Assembly (NCBI RefSeq): GCF_014203125.1
Contig: NZ_JACHIH010000004.1
Location: 62,001 to 126,000 of the forward strand
Direction: 5' to 3'
From: Rhodopseudomonas rhenobacensis
GTDB taxonomy: Bacteria > Pseudomonadota > Alphaproteobacteria > Rhizobiales > Xanthobacteraceae
DNA length: 64,000 bases
Below, piece by piece: positions 7,914 to 17,321 of this stretch. The position numbers and the translations under genes are program-made. How positions within the stretch are numbered: position 1 is the first letter of the stretch; each line of letters begins with the position of its first letter. The notes below the pieces were generated by a model, which had not been told where the DNA came from, made no database searches, and was given only the letters and a program-made list of their open reading frames with translations.

Positions 7914-9905
7914 ATGTTCACACTTCGCGCTCCGATTCTCAAACTGAGCGGCAAACTGGCTCCTCGGATCGGTTTGCGCGTGCAGATCGCCTTGCTGGGA
8001 ATAGTTGGCGTGTTGCTGACCGGCGCCATCTGTCTGGCGGGTCTGAAGCTCGCCGACAACGCCCAGCAGCAATCCGCGCAACGCATCGCCCTGCGCGCGC
8101 ACGTCGTCGAATTGTCGGCGAATTATCTCGAGGCCGGCCTGATCGCCACCGGCTTTCTGCGCAAGCCCGACGACAAGTTGATCGCCGGTCACAAGGCCGT
8201 TGTCGCCTCCGCGCAACGCCATCTCGACGCCATCGAGCAGATGATCGGGCAATTCGACGACGGCGACCCGTTGAAGCAGACCAGCGCGCTGCGCTCCGGC
8301 TTCAACCTTTATCTGACCCGTTTCCAGAACCTGGTGTCGGCGCAGCAGGTGCTCGGCTTCAACGAGACTCAGGGGCTGCAGGGCAAGCTGCGCGGCGCCG
8401 TGCACCAGGTCGAAAGCCGGTTGGCCGAATTCGACCAGCCGCGATTGGCCAACCTGATGCTGATGATGCGCCGGCACGAGAAGGACTTCATGCTGCGCGG
8501 CGACGAGAAATACGCCGACCAATTCGACAAGCGGGTCGGCGAATTCGGCGACATGCTGGCGGCATCGGAGTTGCCCGCCGCGGTGAAGACCGAGCTCGCG
8601 GCGCTGATCAAGGCGTACAATGCGGGCTTTCTCGCCTTCTCGGTCAGCCAGACCACGTTGAACGACGAAGCCGCGGATTTCGTCACGGTGTATCAGCGCA
8701 ACCGCCCGACGCTCGACGCGCTGATCAAGGCCGCCGAAGAGCGCTACCAGTCCTCGGAGGCGAGCGCGGTCGAATTGCGCAAGCTGTTGGCGTGGGCGAT
8801 CGGCGGCGCCACGCTTGGCATCGGCATCCTGGCGCTGCTGTTCGGCCAGCGCATCGCCCGGGCGATCGCGCGGATGACGACCGCGATGCAGAAGCTCGCC
8901 GCCGGCGACTTCGAGGTGGTGCTGCCGGGCCTGGCGCGCAGCGACGAGGTCGGCGACATGGCGCGCGCGGTCGAGCACTTCAAGCTGATCTCGCAGCAGA
9001 AAGCGCGCGACGAGGTCGAGGCCAGCCTGCAACACGACGCCATCCTCGCGGAGCGACGCAGAGCGGATATGACGCGGCTCGCCGACGGCTTCGAAGTGGC
9101 GATCGGCGAGATCATCGAAGGCGTCTCTTCGGCGGCGATTCGGCTGGAGCAGTCCGCCGGTTCGCTGACCTCGACCGCGGAACGCTCGCGCGAGCTCGCC
9201 TCCTCGGTCGCGGCGGCGTCCGGAGAAGTCACCAGCAAGGTGCAATCGGTGGCGTCGTCCGCCGAGCAGATGGCGTCGTCGGTCGACGAGATCGGCCGCC
9301 AGATCCGCGAGTCGACGGCGATCGCCGCCAAGGCCGCCGACCAGACGCGGCGCACCAACGCGCAGGTCGGCGAACTCGCCGCCGCGAACAGCCGGATCGG
9401 CCACATCGTCGAGCTGATCACCGGCATCGCCAAGCAGACCAACCTGCTGGCGTTGAACGCCACGATCGAAGCAGCGCGCGCCGGCGAGGCCGGCCGCGGC
9501 TTCTCGGTGGTGGCCTCCGAGGTCAAGGCGCTGGCGGCGCAGACCGCGCAGGCGACGCAGGAGATCAACGAGCACGTCGGCGGCATCCAGGCCGCGACCG
9601 CGCAGTCCTCGGCGTCGATCAAGGAGATCAGCGACACCATCGGGCAGATGTCGGCAATCTCCGCGGCGATCGCGCTGGCGGTCGAGGCGCAGGGCAGCGC
9701 CACCGGCGCGATCACCCAAAACGTGCAGCAGGCCGCGCAAGATACCAGGCAGGTCGGCGCCAGCGTCGCCGACGTGCAGCGCGGCGCCACCGCGACCGGG
9801 GCTGCGTCGTCGCAGGTGTTCTCCGAGGCGCGCTCGCTGTCGAGCGAGAGCGCGCGATTGAAGGCCGAGGTCGGCAAATTTTTGGGCTCGGTGCGAGCGG
9901 CGTGA
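7914..9905 (+). CDS. Methyl-accepting chemotaxis protein with HBM-type sensor (663 aa)
   Basis: A transmembrane chemoreceptor. The start at 7914 is preferred because GGAAGG lies about 9 bases upstream; an earlier ATG at 7857 lacks one. Order: transmembrane helix near residues 25-45; a long all-helical periplasmic sensor with the HBM signature ([19 protein letters not shown]); a second membrane helix ([19 protein letters not shown]); HAMP domain ([22 protein letters not shown]); and a signalling coiled coil with the conserved hairpin tip ([30 protein letters not shown]). No CheR-tethering pentapeptide is seen at the C-terminus. HBM receptors such as McpS sense organic acids; the ligand here is unknown. 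No che genes are nearby. Confidence 0.93.
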   Translation: MFTLRAPILKLSGKLAPRIGLRVQIALLGIVGVLLTGAICLAGLKLADNAQQQSAQRIALRAHVVELSANYLEAGLIATGFLRKPDDKLIAGHKAVVASAQRHLDAIEQMIGQFDDGDPLKQTSALRSGFNLYLTRFQNLVSAQQVLGFNETQGLQGKLRGAVHQVESRLAEFDQPRLANLMLMMRRHEKDFMLRGDEKYADQFDKRVGEFGDMLAASELPAAVKTELAALIKAYNAGFLAFSVSQTTLNDEAADFVTVYQRNRPTLDALIKAAEERYQSSEASAVELRKLLAWAIGGATLGIGILALLFGQRIARAIARMTTAMQKLAAGDFEVVLPGLARSDEVGDMARAVEHFKLISQQKARDEVEASLQHDAILAERRRADMTRLADGFEVAIGEIIEGVSSAAIRLEQSAGSLTSTAERSRELASSVAAASGEVTSKVQSVASSAEQMASSVDEIGRQIRESTAIAAKAADQTRRTNAQVGELAAANSRIGHIVELITGIAKQTNLLALNATIEAARAGEAGRGFSVVASEVKALAAQTAQATQEINEHVGGIQAATAQSSASIKEISDTIGQMSAISAAIALAVEAQGSATGAITQNVQQAAQDTRQVGASVADVQRGATATGAASSQVFSEARSLSSESARLKAEVGKFLGSVRAA

Positions 9906-10211
9906 GCGACTGACACATCGTCGGCTCGCTCGATCCGCTCGCTGAGCTGTGAATAGAAGAGTGCCCCCGTACGCAGTGCAACGCGCCGCCCTTGCGGCGT
10001 GGTGCGCTGCAGATCCGGGGCGGTTACGACGGCAGCCTCTGCAACGGTCCCGGCTCACGTCGCCGCGCATGCGCGGCTCCGCGTCCGGGACACGCTCAAT
10101 CCGCACTCGCTCAGCCTGCCGCTTCCACCTTGTCGAACGCCCTGCGCCGGCGCTAAGAGAGCCGCAGCCGCGCGATCGCGGAACACGGCCCGGCGACAGC
10201 AGGAGTAGCCG
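9906..10211. other. Non-coding gap of 306 bases with no recognised feature
   Basis: The interval between the chemoreceptor and the small membrane-anchored protein gene. I found no convincing reading frame, terminator with a T-run, tRNA or operator. Short frames here have no ribosome-binding site and atypical Arg/Ala-rich translations. It presumably holds the promoter of the downstream gene. Confidence 0.5.
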
Positions 10212-10565
10212 ATGCGGGATATGGCGAAGTGGATTTTGCGCGGCGTGATCGTGGTGTTCGGCGCCGGGTTTCTCTACGTCTATGTCAGCCGCAACGGCTG
10301 GACCATCGCCCAGATGCCGATGGTGTGGGACGGCAGAGCGCCCGCGGTAAGCGATAGCCCCACGGCGGCTCCCGCCGAGCCGAGCGCGCCGGCGCCTGTC
10401 GCGACCGCAGCGCCGCCCACTGCGCCGGCCCCCGCGCCCGCCGCCAAGGCGCCGCAGCCGGCCGCCGCAGCGACGCCCGCCTTCCCGCAGTGCCAGCCGA
10501 TCGGCCGCACCGAAAAGGGCGAGCTGGTCTATTCGATGGACTGCCGGCGGCTGCCGGCGCCCTAA
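10212..10565 (+). CDS. Small membrane-anchored Pro/Ala-rich protein (117 aa)
   Basis: The ATG at 10212 has AGGAG about 7 bases upstream. The N-terminus has one membrane helix (ILRGVIVVFGAGFLYVYV), then a low-complexity Ala/Pro linker (about residues 50-90) and a short C-terminal module with two cysteines (QCQPIG and MDCRRLP). This looks like an inner-membrane protein exposing a small disulfide-capable domain on a flexible tether in the periplasm. I do not recognise the family. It precedes moeA on the same strand by 154 bases. Confidence 0.7.
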   Translation: MRDMAKWILRGVIVVFGAGFLYVYVSRNGWTIAQMPMVWDGRAPAVSDSPTAAPAEPSAPAPVATAAPPTAPAPAPAAKAPQPAAAATPAFPQCQPIGRTEKGELVYSMDCRRLPAP

Positions 10566-10719
10566 CGCCGCGCGACGACGCGGGCCTTCGCGCGCGCGAG
10601 CGCGGGCCGGATTGCCCGCGGCGGTGCCTGACATCGCCGGCCGGATCGGTGTACAGTTCGGCGCGACGCCTCACTCCCCCGCGCGTTTCGCGCCACCCCG
10701 CCCCCCGGAGATTCCCGCA

Positions 10720-11931
10720 ATGGCCCTGATGCCGGTTGCCGATGCATTGGCGGCGATTCTCGCCGGCGCCGAACCGCTTCCCGAAGAGCTGATCGCGCTC
10801 GACGAAGCGCATCACCGCGTCTTGGCGCGCGACCTCGCGGCGCGGCGCACCCAGCCGCCGCAGGCGATGTCGGCGATGGACGGCTACGCGATCCGCGGCG
10901 GCGATGCCACCGCCCCCGGCACCCGGCTGCGGGTGATCGGCGAGGTCGCCGCCGGCCGGCCGATCGACCGCGCGCTCAGTGAAGGCGAAGCGATCCGGAT
11001 CTTCACCGGCGGCGTGGTGCCCGCGGGCGCCGACACCGTGGTGATCCAGGAGGATTGCTCGCGCGACGGCGACGTGGTGATTCTCAACGAGCCCGCGAAG
11101 TTCGGCCGCCACATCCGGCCCGCCGGAATCGATTTCAACGAAGGCGACGTGCTGCTGCGCCAGGGCGCGCGGCTAAGCGACCGCGATCTGGCGCTGGCGG
11201 CGTCGATGAATCATCCGCTGCTGCCGTTGCGGCGGCGGCCGCGCGTGGCGCTGCTCGCCACCGGCGACGAACTGTTGATGCCGGGCGCCACCCCCGGCCC
11301 CGGCCAGATCCTGTACTCCAATGGCTACGCGCTGCACGCGCTGGCCCGCGACGAAGGCGCCGAGACCTTCGACCTCGGCATCGCCGCCGATACGCTCGAC
11401 GCCACCACCGCCGCGATCCGCCGCGCCCGCGCCGAGCAGGCCGACATCCTGGTCACCACCGGCGGGGCTTCCGCCGGCGACCACGACATGGTGATGCGTT
11501 CGCTTCAGGCCGAGGGCGTCGAGATGGCGTTCTGGAAGATCGCGATGCGCCCCGGCAAGCCGATGATGCACGGCCGGCTCGGCGCCATGCGGGTGATCGG
11601 CCTGCCCGGCAATCCGGTGTCGTCCTATGTCTGCGCCTACCTGTTCATGGTGCCGCTGATCCGCGCGCTCAGCGGCCGCAGCGATGTCGCGCATTGCCGC
11701 GAACTCGCCGTGCTCGGCCAGGACCTGCCGGCCAATGACAGCCGCGAGGACTATCTGCGCGCCGCGTTGTCGTTCGACGACAGCGGCCGGCTGGTGGCGA
11801 CGCCGGTGCAGCGGCAGGATTCCTCGCTGCTCGGCTATCTGTCGAAGGCGCAGGCGCTGCTGATTCGGCCGGCCCTGGCGCCGGCCGCGAAAGCCGGCTC
11901 CCCGTGCAGCATTCTTAAGCTCCCGTTGTAG
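10720..11931 (+). CDS. moeA: Molybdopterin molybdenumtransferase MoeA
   Basis: Inserts molybdate into adenylated molybdopterin at the last step of molybdenum cofactor synthesis, in the cytosol. The start at 10720 (MALMPVADAL) has GGAG upstream and gives 403 residues, the usual size. Visible signatures: QAMSAMDGYAIRG (domain III), TGGVVPAGADTVV, ATGDELLMPG, TTGGASAGDHD (substrate-binding loop of the MogA-like domain) and GLPGNPVSSYVCAYLF. It lies just upstream of lexA; in many alphaproteobacteria moaC-moeA-lexA is a conserved order. The 164 bases before lexA contain its own promoter and operators, so lexA is transcribed separately at least in part. Confidence 0.95.
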   Translation: MALMPVADALAAILAGAEPLPEELIALDEAHHRVLARDLAARRTQPPQAMSAMDGYAIRGGDATAPGTRLRVIGEVAAGRPIDRALSEGEAIRIFTGGVVPAGADTVVIQEDCSRDGDVVILNEPAKFGRHIRPAGIDFNEGDVLLRQGARLSDRDLALAASMNHPLLPLRRRPRVALLATGDELLMPGATPGPGQILYSNGYALHALARDEGAETFDLGIAADTLDATTAAIRRARAEQADILVTTGGASAGDHDMVMRSLQAEGVEMAFWKIAMRPGKPMMHGRLGAMRVIGLPGNPVSSYVCAYLFMVPLIRALSGRSDVAHCRELAVLGQDLPANDSREDYLRAALSFDDSGRLVATPVQRQDSSLLGYLSKAQALLIRPALAPAAKAGSPCSILKLPL

Positions 11932-11965
11932 CGATCAGCGAATGTCTTGACCGCAAATTAACCGG

Positions 11966-11994
11966 TTGCGGAACACATATGGAACAGATAGTGT
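11966..11994 (+). promoter_or_regulatory. Predicted lexA promoter
   Basis: TTGCGG at 11966-11971 and TAGTGT at 11989-11994 are separated by 17 bases and fit a sigma-70-type promoter for lexA. A perfect SOS box occupies the spacer, so bound LexA would block RNA polymerase. The assignment rests on this agreement; the hexamers alone are modest matches. Confidence 0.5.
11971..11985 (-). promoter_or_regulatory. SOS box (LexA operator) upstream of lexA
   Basis: Read on the minus strand this is GTTCCATATGTGTTC, a perfect match to the alphaproteobacterial LexA operator GTTC-N7-GTTC. It lies about 110 bases before the lexA start and inside the predicted promoter, which supports negative autoregulation of lexA. 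Confidence 0.9.
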
Positions 11995-11996
11995 TC

Positions 11997-12011
11997 GTTC
12001 ATGATTTGTTT
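11997..12011 (+). promoter_or_regulatory. Second, imperfect SOS box at lexA
   Basis: GTTC-N7-GTTT, one base from consensus, 12 bases after the perfect box and near the expected transcription start. It could be a weaker cooperative LexA site. Confidence 0.5.
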
Positions 12012-12095
12012 TCGGGATTTCGCCGTTTCGTGACGTCCTGAAAACGCGGCGGGCCACCTCGCAGGCCGCAACGCCAAGCTTTGAGGACCGGTGAA

Positions 12096-12809
12096 ATGCT
12101 CACCCGCAAACAATACGAACTCTTGCGCTTCATCAATGAACGGCTGAAGGAAGCCGGCGTGCCGCCCTCCTTCGACGAGATGAAGGACGCGCTCGACCTG
12201 CGCTCCAAGAGCGGCATCCACCGGCTGATCACCGCTTTGGAAGAGCGCGGCTTCATCCGCCGGCTGCCGAATCGGGCCCGCGCCATCGAGGTCATCAAGC
12301 TGCCCGAACTCGGCGTCAATCCCGGCGGCGGCAACGGCCGCCGCGGCTTTACCCCATCCGTGATCGAAGGCAATCTCGGCAAGGTGCGCCCCGCCGCCTC
12401 GCTCGGCGCCGACGACGACAACGGCCGCACCGTCGCGGTGCCGGTGATGGGCCGGATCGCCGCCGGCACCCCGATCGAAGCGCTGCAGACCCGCAGCCAC
12501 ACCATCAGCATGCCGGCCGACATGCTCGGCTCCGGCGAGCACTACGCGCTGGAAGTGCGCGGCGATTCGATGGTCGACGCCGGCATTCTCGACGGCGACA
12601 TGGCGCTGATCCAAAAGAACGACAGCGCCGACACCGGCGACATCGTGGTGGCACTGATCGACGAGGAGGAAGCCACCTTGAAGCGCTTCCGCCGCCGCGG
12701 CGCCTCGATCGCGCTCGAGCCCGCCAACGCCGCCTACGAGGTCCGCATCCTGCCGCCGAACCGGGTCCGTATCCAGGGCAAGCTGATCGGGCTGTATCGG
12801 AAGTACTGA
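12096..12809 (+). CDS. lexA: LexA repressor, SOS regulator
   Basis: Transcriptional repressor that cleaves itself when RecA is activated on single-stranded DNA. The start at 12096 ([10 protein letters not shown]) has GAGG upstream and gives 237 residues. The N-terminal winged helix-turn-helix includes [23 protein letters not shown]; an extended linker at about 70-110 is typical of alphaproteobacteria. The C-terminal S24 peptidase domain has the Ala-Gly cleavage site (A123-G124 in RIAAGTP), catalytic Ser158 (GDSM) and Lys196 (EEATLKRF). Two SOS boxes upstream show that it represses itself. The same operator occurs at 39605-39637 before a microprotein gene. Confidence 0.97.
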   Translation: MLTRKQYELLRFINERLKEAGVPPSFDEMKDALDLRSKSGIHRLITALEERGFIRRLPNRARAIEVIKLPELGVNPGGGNGRRGFTPSVIEGNLGKVRPAASLGADDDNGRTVAVPVMGRIAAGTPIEALQTRSHTISMPADMLGSGEHYALEVRGDSMVDAGILDGDMALIQKNDSADTGDIVVALIDEEEATLKRFRRRGASIALEPANAAYEVRILPPNRVRIQGKLIGLYRKY

Positions 12810-12900
12810 GCGACGAAGCCGCGGTGTTCGCGACCGCCTGAGGAGGTCGACTGAACTAGAGCATTTTCGGTTAGGATTGATGCGGTTCAAGAGTCCCGGG

Positions 12901-13016
12901 CCGTCATTCCGGGGCACGAGCAGCTTCGCTGCGAGTGAGCCCGGAATCCATAACCACCGCAGGGATTATGGATTCCGGACTTGCTCGTTCTGACGAACTC
13001 GCAATCCGGAATGACG
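12901..13016. repeat. Dispersed intergenic palindromic repeat, copy B
   Basis: Second copy of the element at 4540-4660. It runs from CCGTCATTCCGGGG to ATCCGGAATGACG, with the same inner arms (GGAATCCATAA and TTATGGATTCC) and the shared stretch CACGAGCAGCTT followed by GCTGCGAGTGA. It sits between the convergent lexA and comEC genes, where it could also serve as a two-way transcript 3' end. Confidence 0.85.
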
Positions 13017-13072
13017 ACGACATTTTGGTTGGATGATTTGGCTTGGCTCGCACCGATCCGGTGGGTCGAGCT

Positions 13073-15397
13073 TCAGTCCTCGTCGCTCCGCTCCGACTCC
13101 GGCGGCGTGGCGTCGAGTGGCGCCGCCGCCTGCCCATTGGCACGGCCTGCCGCCGCTCCCGAGGCGACGCCTCCCGATCCTTCGACGGTATTTCGATCCT
13201 CCGGAACCGCCGGCGACCACGGCCGGTCGACACCGCGCGGCCGGATCGCCTGGGTGACGACGCTGCCATCAGTTTGCCGCAAGATTTGCGCGCCCTGCCG
13301 GCGCAGGCTGTCCTGGTCGATCACCAGCGCCGCGCAGTCCGCAGGCTTCTGCCGCAAGGTCACGATCAGCCGCACCCGCCCGCAATCCTCCGCCACCGCC
13401 TCCGGCCGCCGCGCCAGCGCGACCAAGCCGCCATCGCCCAGCGGCACGACGCAACCCGCCGCATCGCACGACACGCCCTCGGCCAGCGAGGCATCGCTCA
13501 CCGCGCGGCCGTCGGCATCGGCGGCGAGCCACTCCTTCAGCAGAAACGCGTCCTTGCCGTCCTGCATCACGCGCAACCGGCCGTCGGCGCCGCGCACCGC
13601 GACGTGGCGGCCGTCGCCCGACACCAGAATATCCGGCTGCGGAGTGAGCAACGCCCAACTGATAGCTAACCCGAGCACGGCCGCGCCGCCGAAGCGCAGC
13701 GGCGTGCGCAACAGCCCGAGCAGGATGATGCCGAGCGTCGATGCTAACAGCGGTCCGGTGCCGAACGCCGCGACCCGGCCGACTGCGCCGGGCAGCGCCG
13801 CGACGCCTTGCGCCACCACGATCATCCACTCAATGCCGAGCTCCATCAGCCGCCAGAACACGCCGTCGAAGCCGAACGGCATCGCGGCCAATCCCAACAA
13901 GCCCGCAGGCATCACCAGAACTGAGACGACCGGCATCGCCAACAGATTCGCCAGCACGCCATACGGCGTCACCCGATGAAAATGAAACGCCGCATAGGGC
14001 GTGGTGGCGAGGCCTGCGACCAGCGAGGCCAAGCCCAGCACCATGATTTCACGCGCACCCCACAGCGCGGCGCGTGCGGTCGCGGAATTGTCCGGCGACG
14101 CAAACAGTTTCGGCATGCCGATCTGCACCAGCGCAACTAATCCCAACGTCGCGGCAAACGACATCTGGAAGCTCGGATGCACCAAGGCTTCCGGCGCCAG
14201 CGTCAACACGATCATCGCCGCCACCGCGAGCGTGCGAAAGGTGATCGCCTGACGGTCGACCATCACCGCGATCAGCACCACCGCGGTCATCAGGAACGAA
14301 CGCTGCGTCGCGACTTCAGCCCCGGACAGCACGAGATAGAACAGCGCCGCGGCGAGTGCCGCCGCCGCGGCGCATTTCTTGATCGGGAATGTCACGGTCA
14401 GCGCCGGGATCAGCGCCAGCAGCGCGCGCACCGTGAAGAACACCACGCCCGCGACCACCGCCATGTGATAGCCGGAAATCGACAGCACATGGCCGAGGCC
14501 GGAGACGAACATCGCGTCGTTGACCGGCGGGGTGATGGCGTCGCGCCGCCCGGTCAACAGCGCGGTGGCGATGGCGCGGTCATCGCCGCTCAAGGTCAGC
14601 CTGATCCGCGCGTCGATGGCGTCGCGTAGTCCCTGCATGGTCGCGGCGTAGCGCAGTGCGAACCCCGGCTCGCCGGGCGGCGGCCGCGGTTTGATCGCGC
14701 CCATGACGAAGCCGGTGGCGGCGATGCCCTGGAAATACAGGTCGCGGCCGAAATCGTAAGCGCCGGGCCGCAATGGCGAGAGCGGCGGCGTCAGCCGCGC
14801 CTTCAATTCGACGAAGCTGCCGACTTGCGGCGCGGTGCCCTTCTTTACAGACAGCCGCACCCGTTCCAACTTGATCGGATCGCGCGAAACATCGATCTGC
14901 GTGACGCGCAGCACGAAGCGGTCGGTCTTGTCGCGTTCCTCGTGGGTCTCGACGAAGCCCTGCAGGCCGATGGAATGCATCGGCCGCGTCAGCACGGTGT
15001 GAGCGACCCGCGAGGCTTTCAGCGCCGCGGTGGCAAAGCCCGCGATGAGCGCCGCGATCAGCACCGCCAGCGCGAACACCCGCTGCCGGCGCAGCGCGAT
15101 CGCGGCTACGCTGAAACCGCAAGCGGCGAGCGCCGCCACCCAGGCGATCGGCTCATGCTCGGCTGAGAAATACAGCGCGATGCCGGCGCCGAACGCAACC
15201 GGCACCCAAGGCAGCAGCCGGCCGGCGCCGGCTTCGGCGTGAGCCCAGGCGCGCAGTCGTTCGACGACGCTCTGCCACACGCCGAGACCGAATGGCGCCA
15301 GGCCAGTGGCCCGCGCGGCTTCGCCCAACGGCCAGGTCCGCGCCCGCGATCGCGCCCTTGTTGCCGCCTTGGGCCGGTTGTTACCTGCTTCGTCCAC
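13073..15397 (-). CDS. comEC: ComEC/Rec2-family DNA-uptake channel protein (774 aa)
   Basis: A polytopic inner-membrane protein of the ComEC/Rec2 family, which carries transforming single-stranded DNA across the membrane. The longest form starts at a GTG (15397). The N-terminal third has four membrane helices and the soluble DUF4131/OB-like region (FVETHEERDKTDRFVLRVTQI). The competence domain follows with the family signature GLGHVLSISGYHMAVVAG and SGAEVATQRSFLMTAVVLIAV. The C-terminal ~150 residues do not show the HxHxDH metallo-beta-lactamase motif found in many ComEC proteins; instead there is a short divergent domain and an acidic tail. The start is uncertain. Confidence 0.88.
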   Translation of the reverse strand: MDEAGNNRPKAATRARSRARTWPLGEAARATGLAPFGLGVWQSVVERLRAWAHAEAGAGRLLPWVPVAFGAGIALYFSAEHEPIAWVAALAACGFSVAAIALRRQRVFALAVLIAALIAGFATAALKASRVAHTVLTRPMHSIGLQGFVETHEERDKTDRFVLRVTQIDVSRDPIKLERVRLSVKKGTAPQVGSFVELKARLTPPLSPLRPGAYDFGRDLYFQGIAATGFVMGAIKPRPPPGEPGFALRYAATMQGLRDAIDARIRLTLSGDDRAIATALLTGRRDAITPPVNDAMFVSGLGHVLSISGYHMAVVAGVVFFTVRALLALIPALTVTFPIKKCAAAAALAAALFYLVLSGAEVATQRSFLMTAVVLIAVMVDRQAITFRTLAVAAMIVLTLAPEALVHPSFQMSFAATLGLVALVQIGMPKLFASPDNSATARAALWGAREIMVLGLASLVAGLATTPYAAFHFHRVTPYGVLANLLAMPVVSVLVMPAGLLGLAAMPFGFDGVFWRLMELGIEWMIVVAQGVAALPGAVGRVAAFGTGPLLASTLGIILLGLLRTPLRFGGAAVLGLAISWALLTPQPDILVSGDGRHVAVRGADGRLRVMQDGKDAFLLKEWLAADADGRAVSDASLAEGVSCDAAGCVVPLGDGGLVALARRPEAVAEDCGRVRLIVTLRQKPADCAALVIDQDSLRRQGAQILRQTDGSVVTQAIRPRGVDRPWSPAVPEDRNTVEGSGGVASGAAAGRANGQAAAPLDATPPESERSDED

Positions 15398-15486
15398 CCC
15401 GCACGCCCCTGACGAGCCGTGCGGTGAAAATGAAACAAAAGGTTGCAGGCCGCAACCGCGGACTGCCGAGCTTCAGCTTGAGGTCG

Positions 15487-17166
15487 TCAGCCCTTGGCGA
15501 CCTCTTTGGCGAAGCTGTCGCGCAGCCCGATGGTGCGGTTGAACACCGGCTTGTCCGGCGTGGTCTCCGGATCGGGCACGAAATAGCCCTGCCGCTCGAA
15601 CTGCATCACCTCGCCCGGCCCGGCGCGCAGAACCGCCGGCTCGACGCGGGCGTCGGCGAGAACTTCCAGCGACTGCGGATTGAGATCCGCGGCGAAGCTG
15701 GCCGCATCCGGCGACGGGTTGACGAACAGCGGGTTGTAGACCCGGACTTCCGCCGGCACCGCGTCCGCCGCCGACAGCCAATGCATCGTGGCTTTCACCT
15801 TGCGGCCGTCCGGCGCATTGCCGCCGCGGGTCGCCGGATCATAGCTGCAGCGCAGCTCGACGATTTCGCCGGCGTCGTTCTTCACTACCTCGGTGCACTT
15901 GATGAAGTAGGCGTAGCGCAGCCGCACCTCTTTGCCGGGCGACAGCCGGAAGAACTTCTTCGCCGGGGTCTCCATGAAGTCGTCCTGCTCGATCCACAAT
16001 TCGCGACCGAATGTGATTTTGCGGCTGCCCGCCGACGGATCGTCGGGATGGTTGATGGCGTCGAGCTGTTCGCTCTCGCCTTCGGGATAATTCTCGATCA
16101 CCACCTTGAGCGGCCGCAGCACCGCCATCCGCCGCAGCGAGGTCTTGTTGAGCTCCTCGCGAATGCAGAACTCCAGCATGCCGACGTCGACCACGCTGTT
16201 GGCCTTGGCGACGCCGATCCTTTTCACGAATTCGCGGATCGCCGCCGGCGGCACGCCGCGCCGCTTCAAGCCGGCGATGGTCGGCATCCGCGGATCGTCC
16301 CAGCCGTTGACGTGGCCCTGGCGCACCAGCTCGGTCAGCACCCGCTTCGACAACAGCGTGTAGGTCAAATTGAGCCTGGCGAACTCGTATTGATGCGGCT
16401 TCGACGGCACCGGCAGCTTGTCCAACAGCCACTCGTACAGCGGCCGATGGTCCTCGAATTCCAGCGTGCAGATCGAATGGGTGATGCCTTCGATCGCGTC
16501 GGACTGGCCGTGGGCGTAATCGTAACTCGGATAGATCGACCAGGCGTCGCCGGTGCGCGGATGGGTGGCGTGCAGGATGCGATACAGCACCGGGTCGCGC
16601 AAATTGATGTTGCCCGCCGCCATGTCGATCTTGGCGCGCAGCACCCTTGCGCCGTTGGGAAATTCGCCGACCTTCATGCGGCGAAACAGCTCGAGATTTT
16701 CTGCGACCGAGCGCTCGCGAAACGGCGAGTTCTTGCCGGGCTCGGTCAGCGTGCCGCGGCTGACGCGAATCTCCTCCTGCGACTGGTCGTCGACATAGGC
16801 GTGACCGGCCTCGATCAAGGTTTCCGCCCAGCCGTACAGCCGCTCGAAATAATCCGAGGCGTAATAGAGATTGGTTCCCCAGTCGTAGCCGAGCCAGTGC
16901 ACGTCGGCCTGAATCGAATCGATGTATTCTTGCTCTTCCTTGGTCGGGTTGGTATCGTCGAACCGCAGGTGGCAGCGGCCGCCGAACTCCTGCGCAATGC
17001 CGAAATTCAGAGCGATCGATTTGGCGTGGCCGATGTGCAGATAGCCGTTCGGCTCCGGTGGGAAGCGCGTCACGATCTGCGCGTGTTTCTTGGAGTCGAG
17101 ATCGGCCTGAACGATATCGCGAATGAAATCGCGCCCTGCCTCAGCCGTCGCTGCCTCTGCCGTCAT
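15487..17166 (-). CDS. glnS: Glutaminyl-tRNA synthetase
   Basis: Charges tRNA-Gln with glutamine in the cytosol. The start at 17166 ([11 protein letters not shown]) follows AGGAATTC and gives 559 residues. Class I signatures: [12 protein letters not shown] (HIGH at 44-47), [10 protein letters not shown], and the KMSKS equivalent LLSKRVL followed by [19 protein letters not shown], which marks GlnRS rather than GluRS. The C-terminal anticodon-binding beta-barrels are present ([13 protein letters not shown]). It is divergent from gltX with 155 bases between starts. Many alphaproteobacteria make Gln-tRNA with GatCAB, so a dedicated GlnRS is worth noting, though not rare in this lineage. Confidence 0.95.
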   Translation of the reverse strand: MTAEAATAEAGRDFIRDIVQADLDSKKHAQIVTRFPPEPNGYLHIGHAKSIALNFGIAQEFGGRCHLRFDDTNPTKEEQEYIDSIQADVHWLGYDWGTNLYYASDYFERLYGWAETLIEAGHAYVDDQSQEEIRVSRGTLTEPGKNSPFRERSVAENLELFRRMKVGEFPNGARVLRAKIDMAAGNINLRDPVLYRILHATHPRTGDAWSIYPSYDYAHGQSDAIEGITHSICTLEFEDHRPLYEWLLDKLPVPSKPHQYEFARLNLTYTLLSKRVLTELVRQGHVNGWDDPRMPTIAGLKRRGVPPAAIREFVKRIGVAKANSVVDVGMLEFCIREELNKTSLRRMAVLRPLKVVIENYPEGESEQLDAINHPDDPSAGSRKITFGRELWIEQDDFMETPAKKFFRLSPGKEVRLRYAYFIKCTEVVKNDAGEIVELRCSYDPATRGGNAPDGRKVKATMHWLSAADAVPAEVRVYNPLFVNPSPDAASFAADLNPQSLEVLADARVEPAVLRAGPGEVMQFERQGYFVPDPETTPDKPVFNRTIGLRDSFAKEVAKG

Positions 17167-17321
17167 TGCTGTGAATTCCTGCGTGTCGGGACCTTGAGGC
17201 GTATGTGCCAAATCCGGAGCGCCCCGCCAACCCCGGTTGTCCGATCGAGAGCTTTGTTTATGCATCGTTCCTGCTATACACCCTGCGCGCCGCTCCGGCG
17301 TGCCAATCATCGCAGTTCTGA

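Noticed and set aside
7914-9905. Possible chemotaxis operon
   Set aside because: No che genes lie next to the receptor; it stands alone.
7821-10634. 937-codon antisense frame across the chemoreceptor region
   Set aside because: Arg/Gly/Ala-rich translation without motifs; it spans a clear MCP gene and two intergenic gaps.
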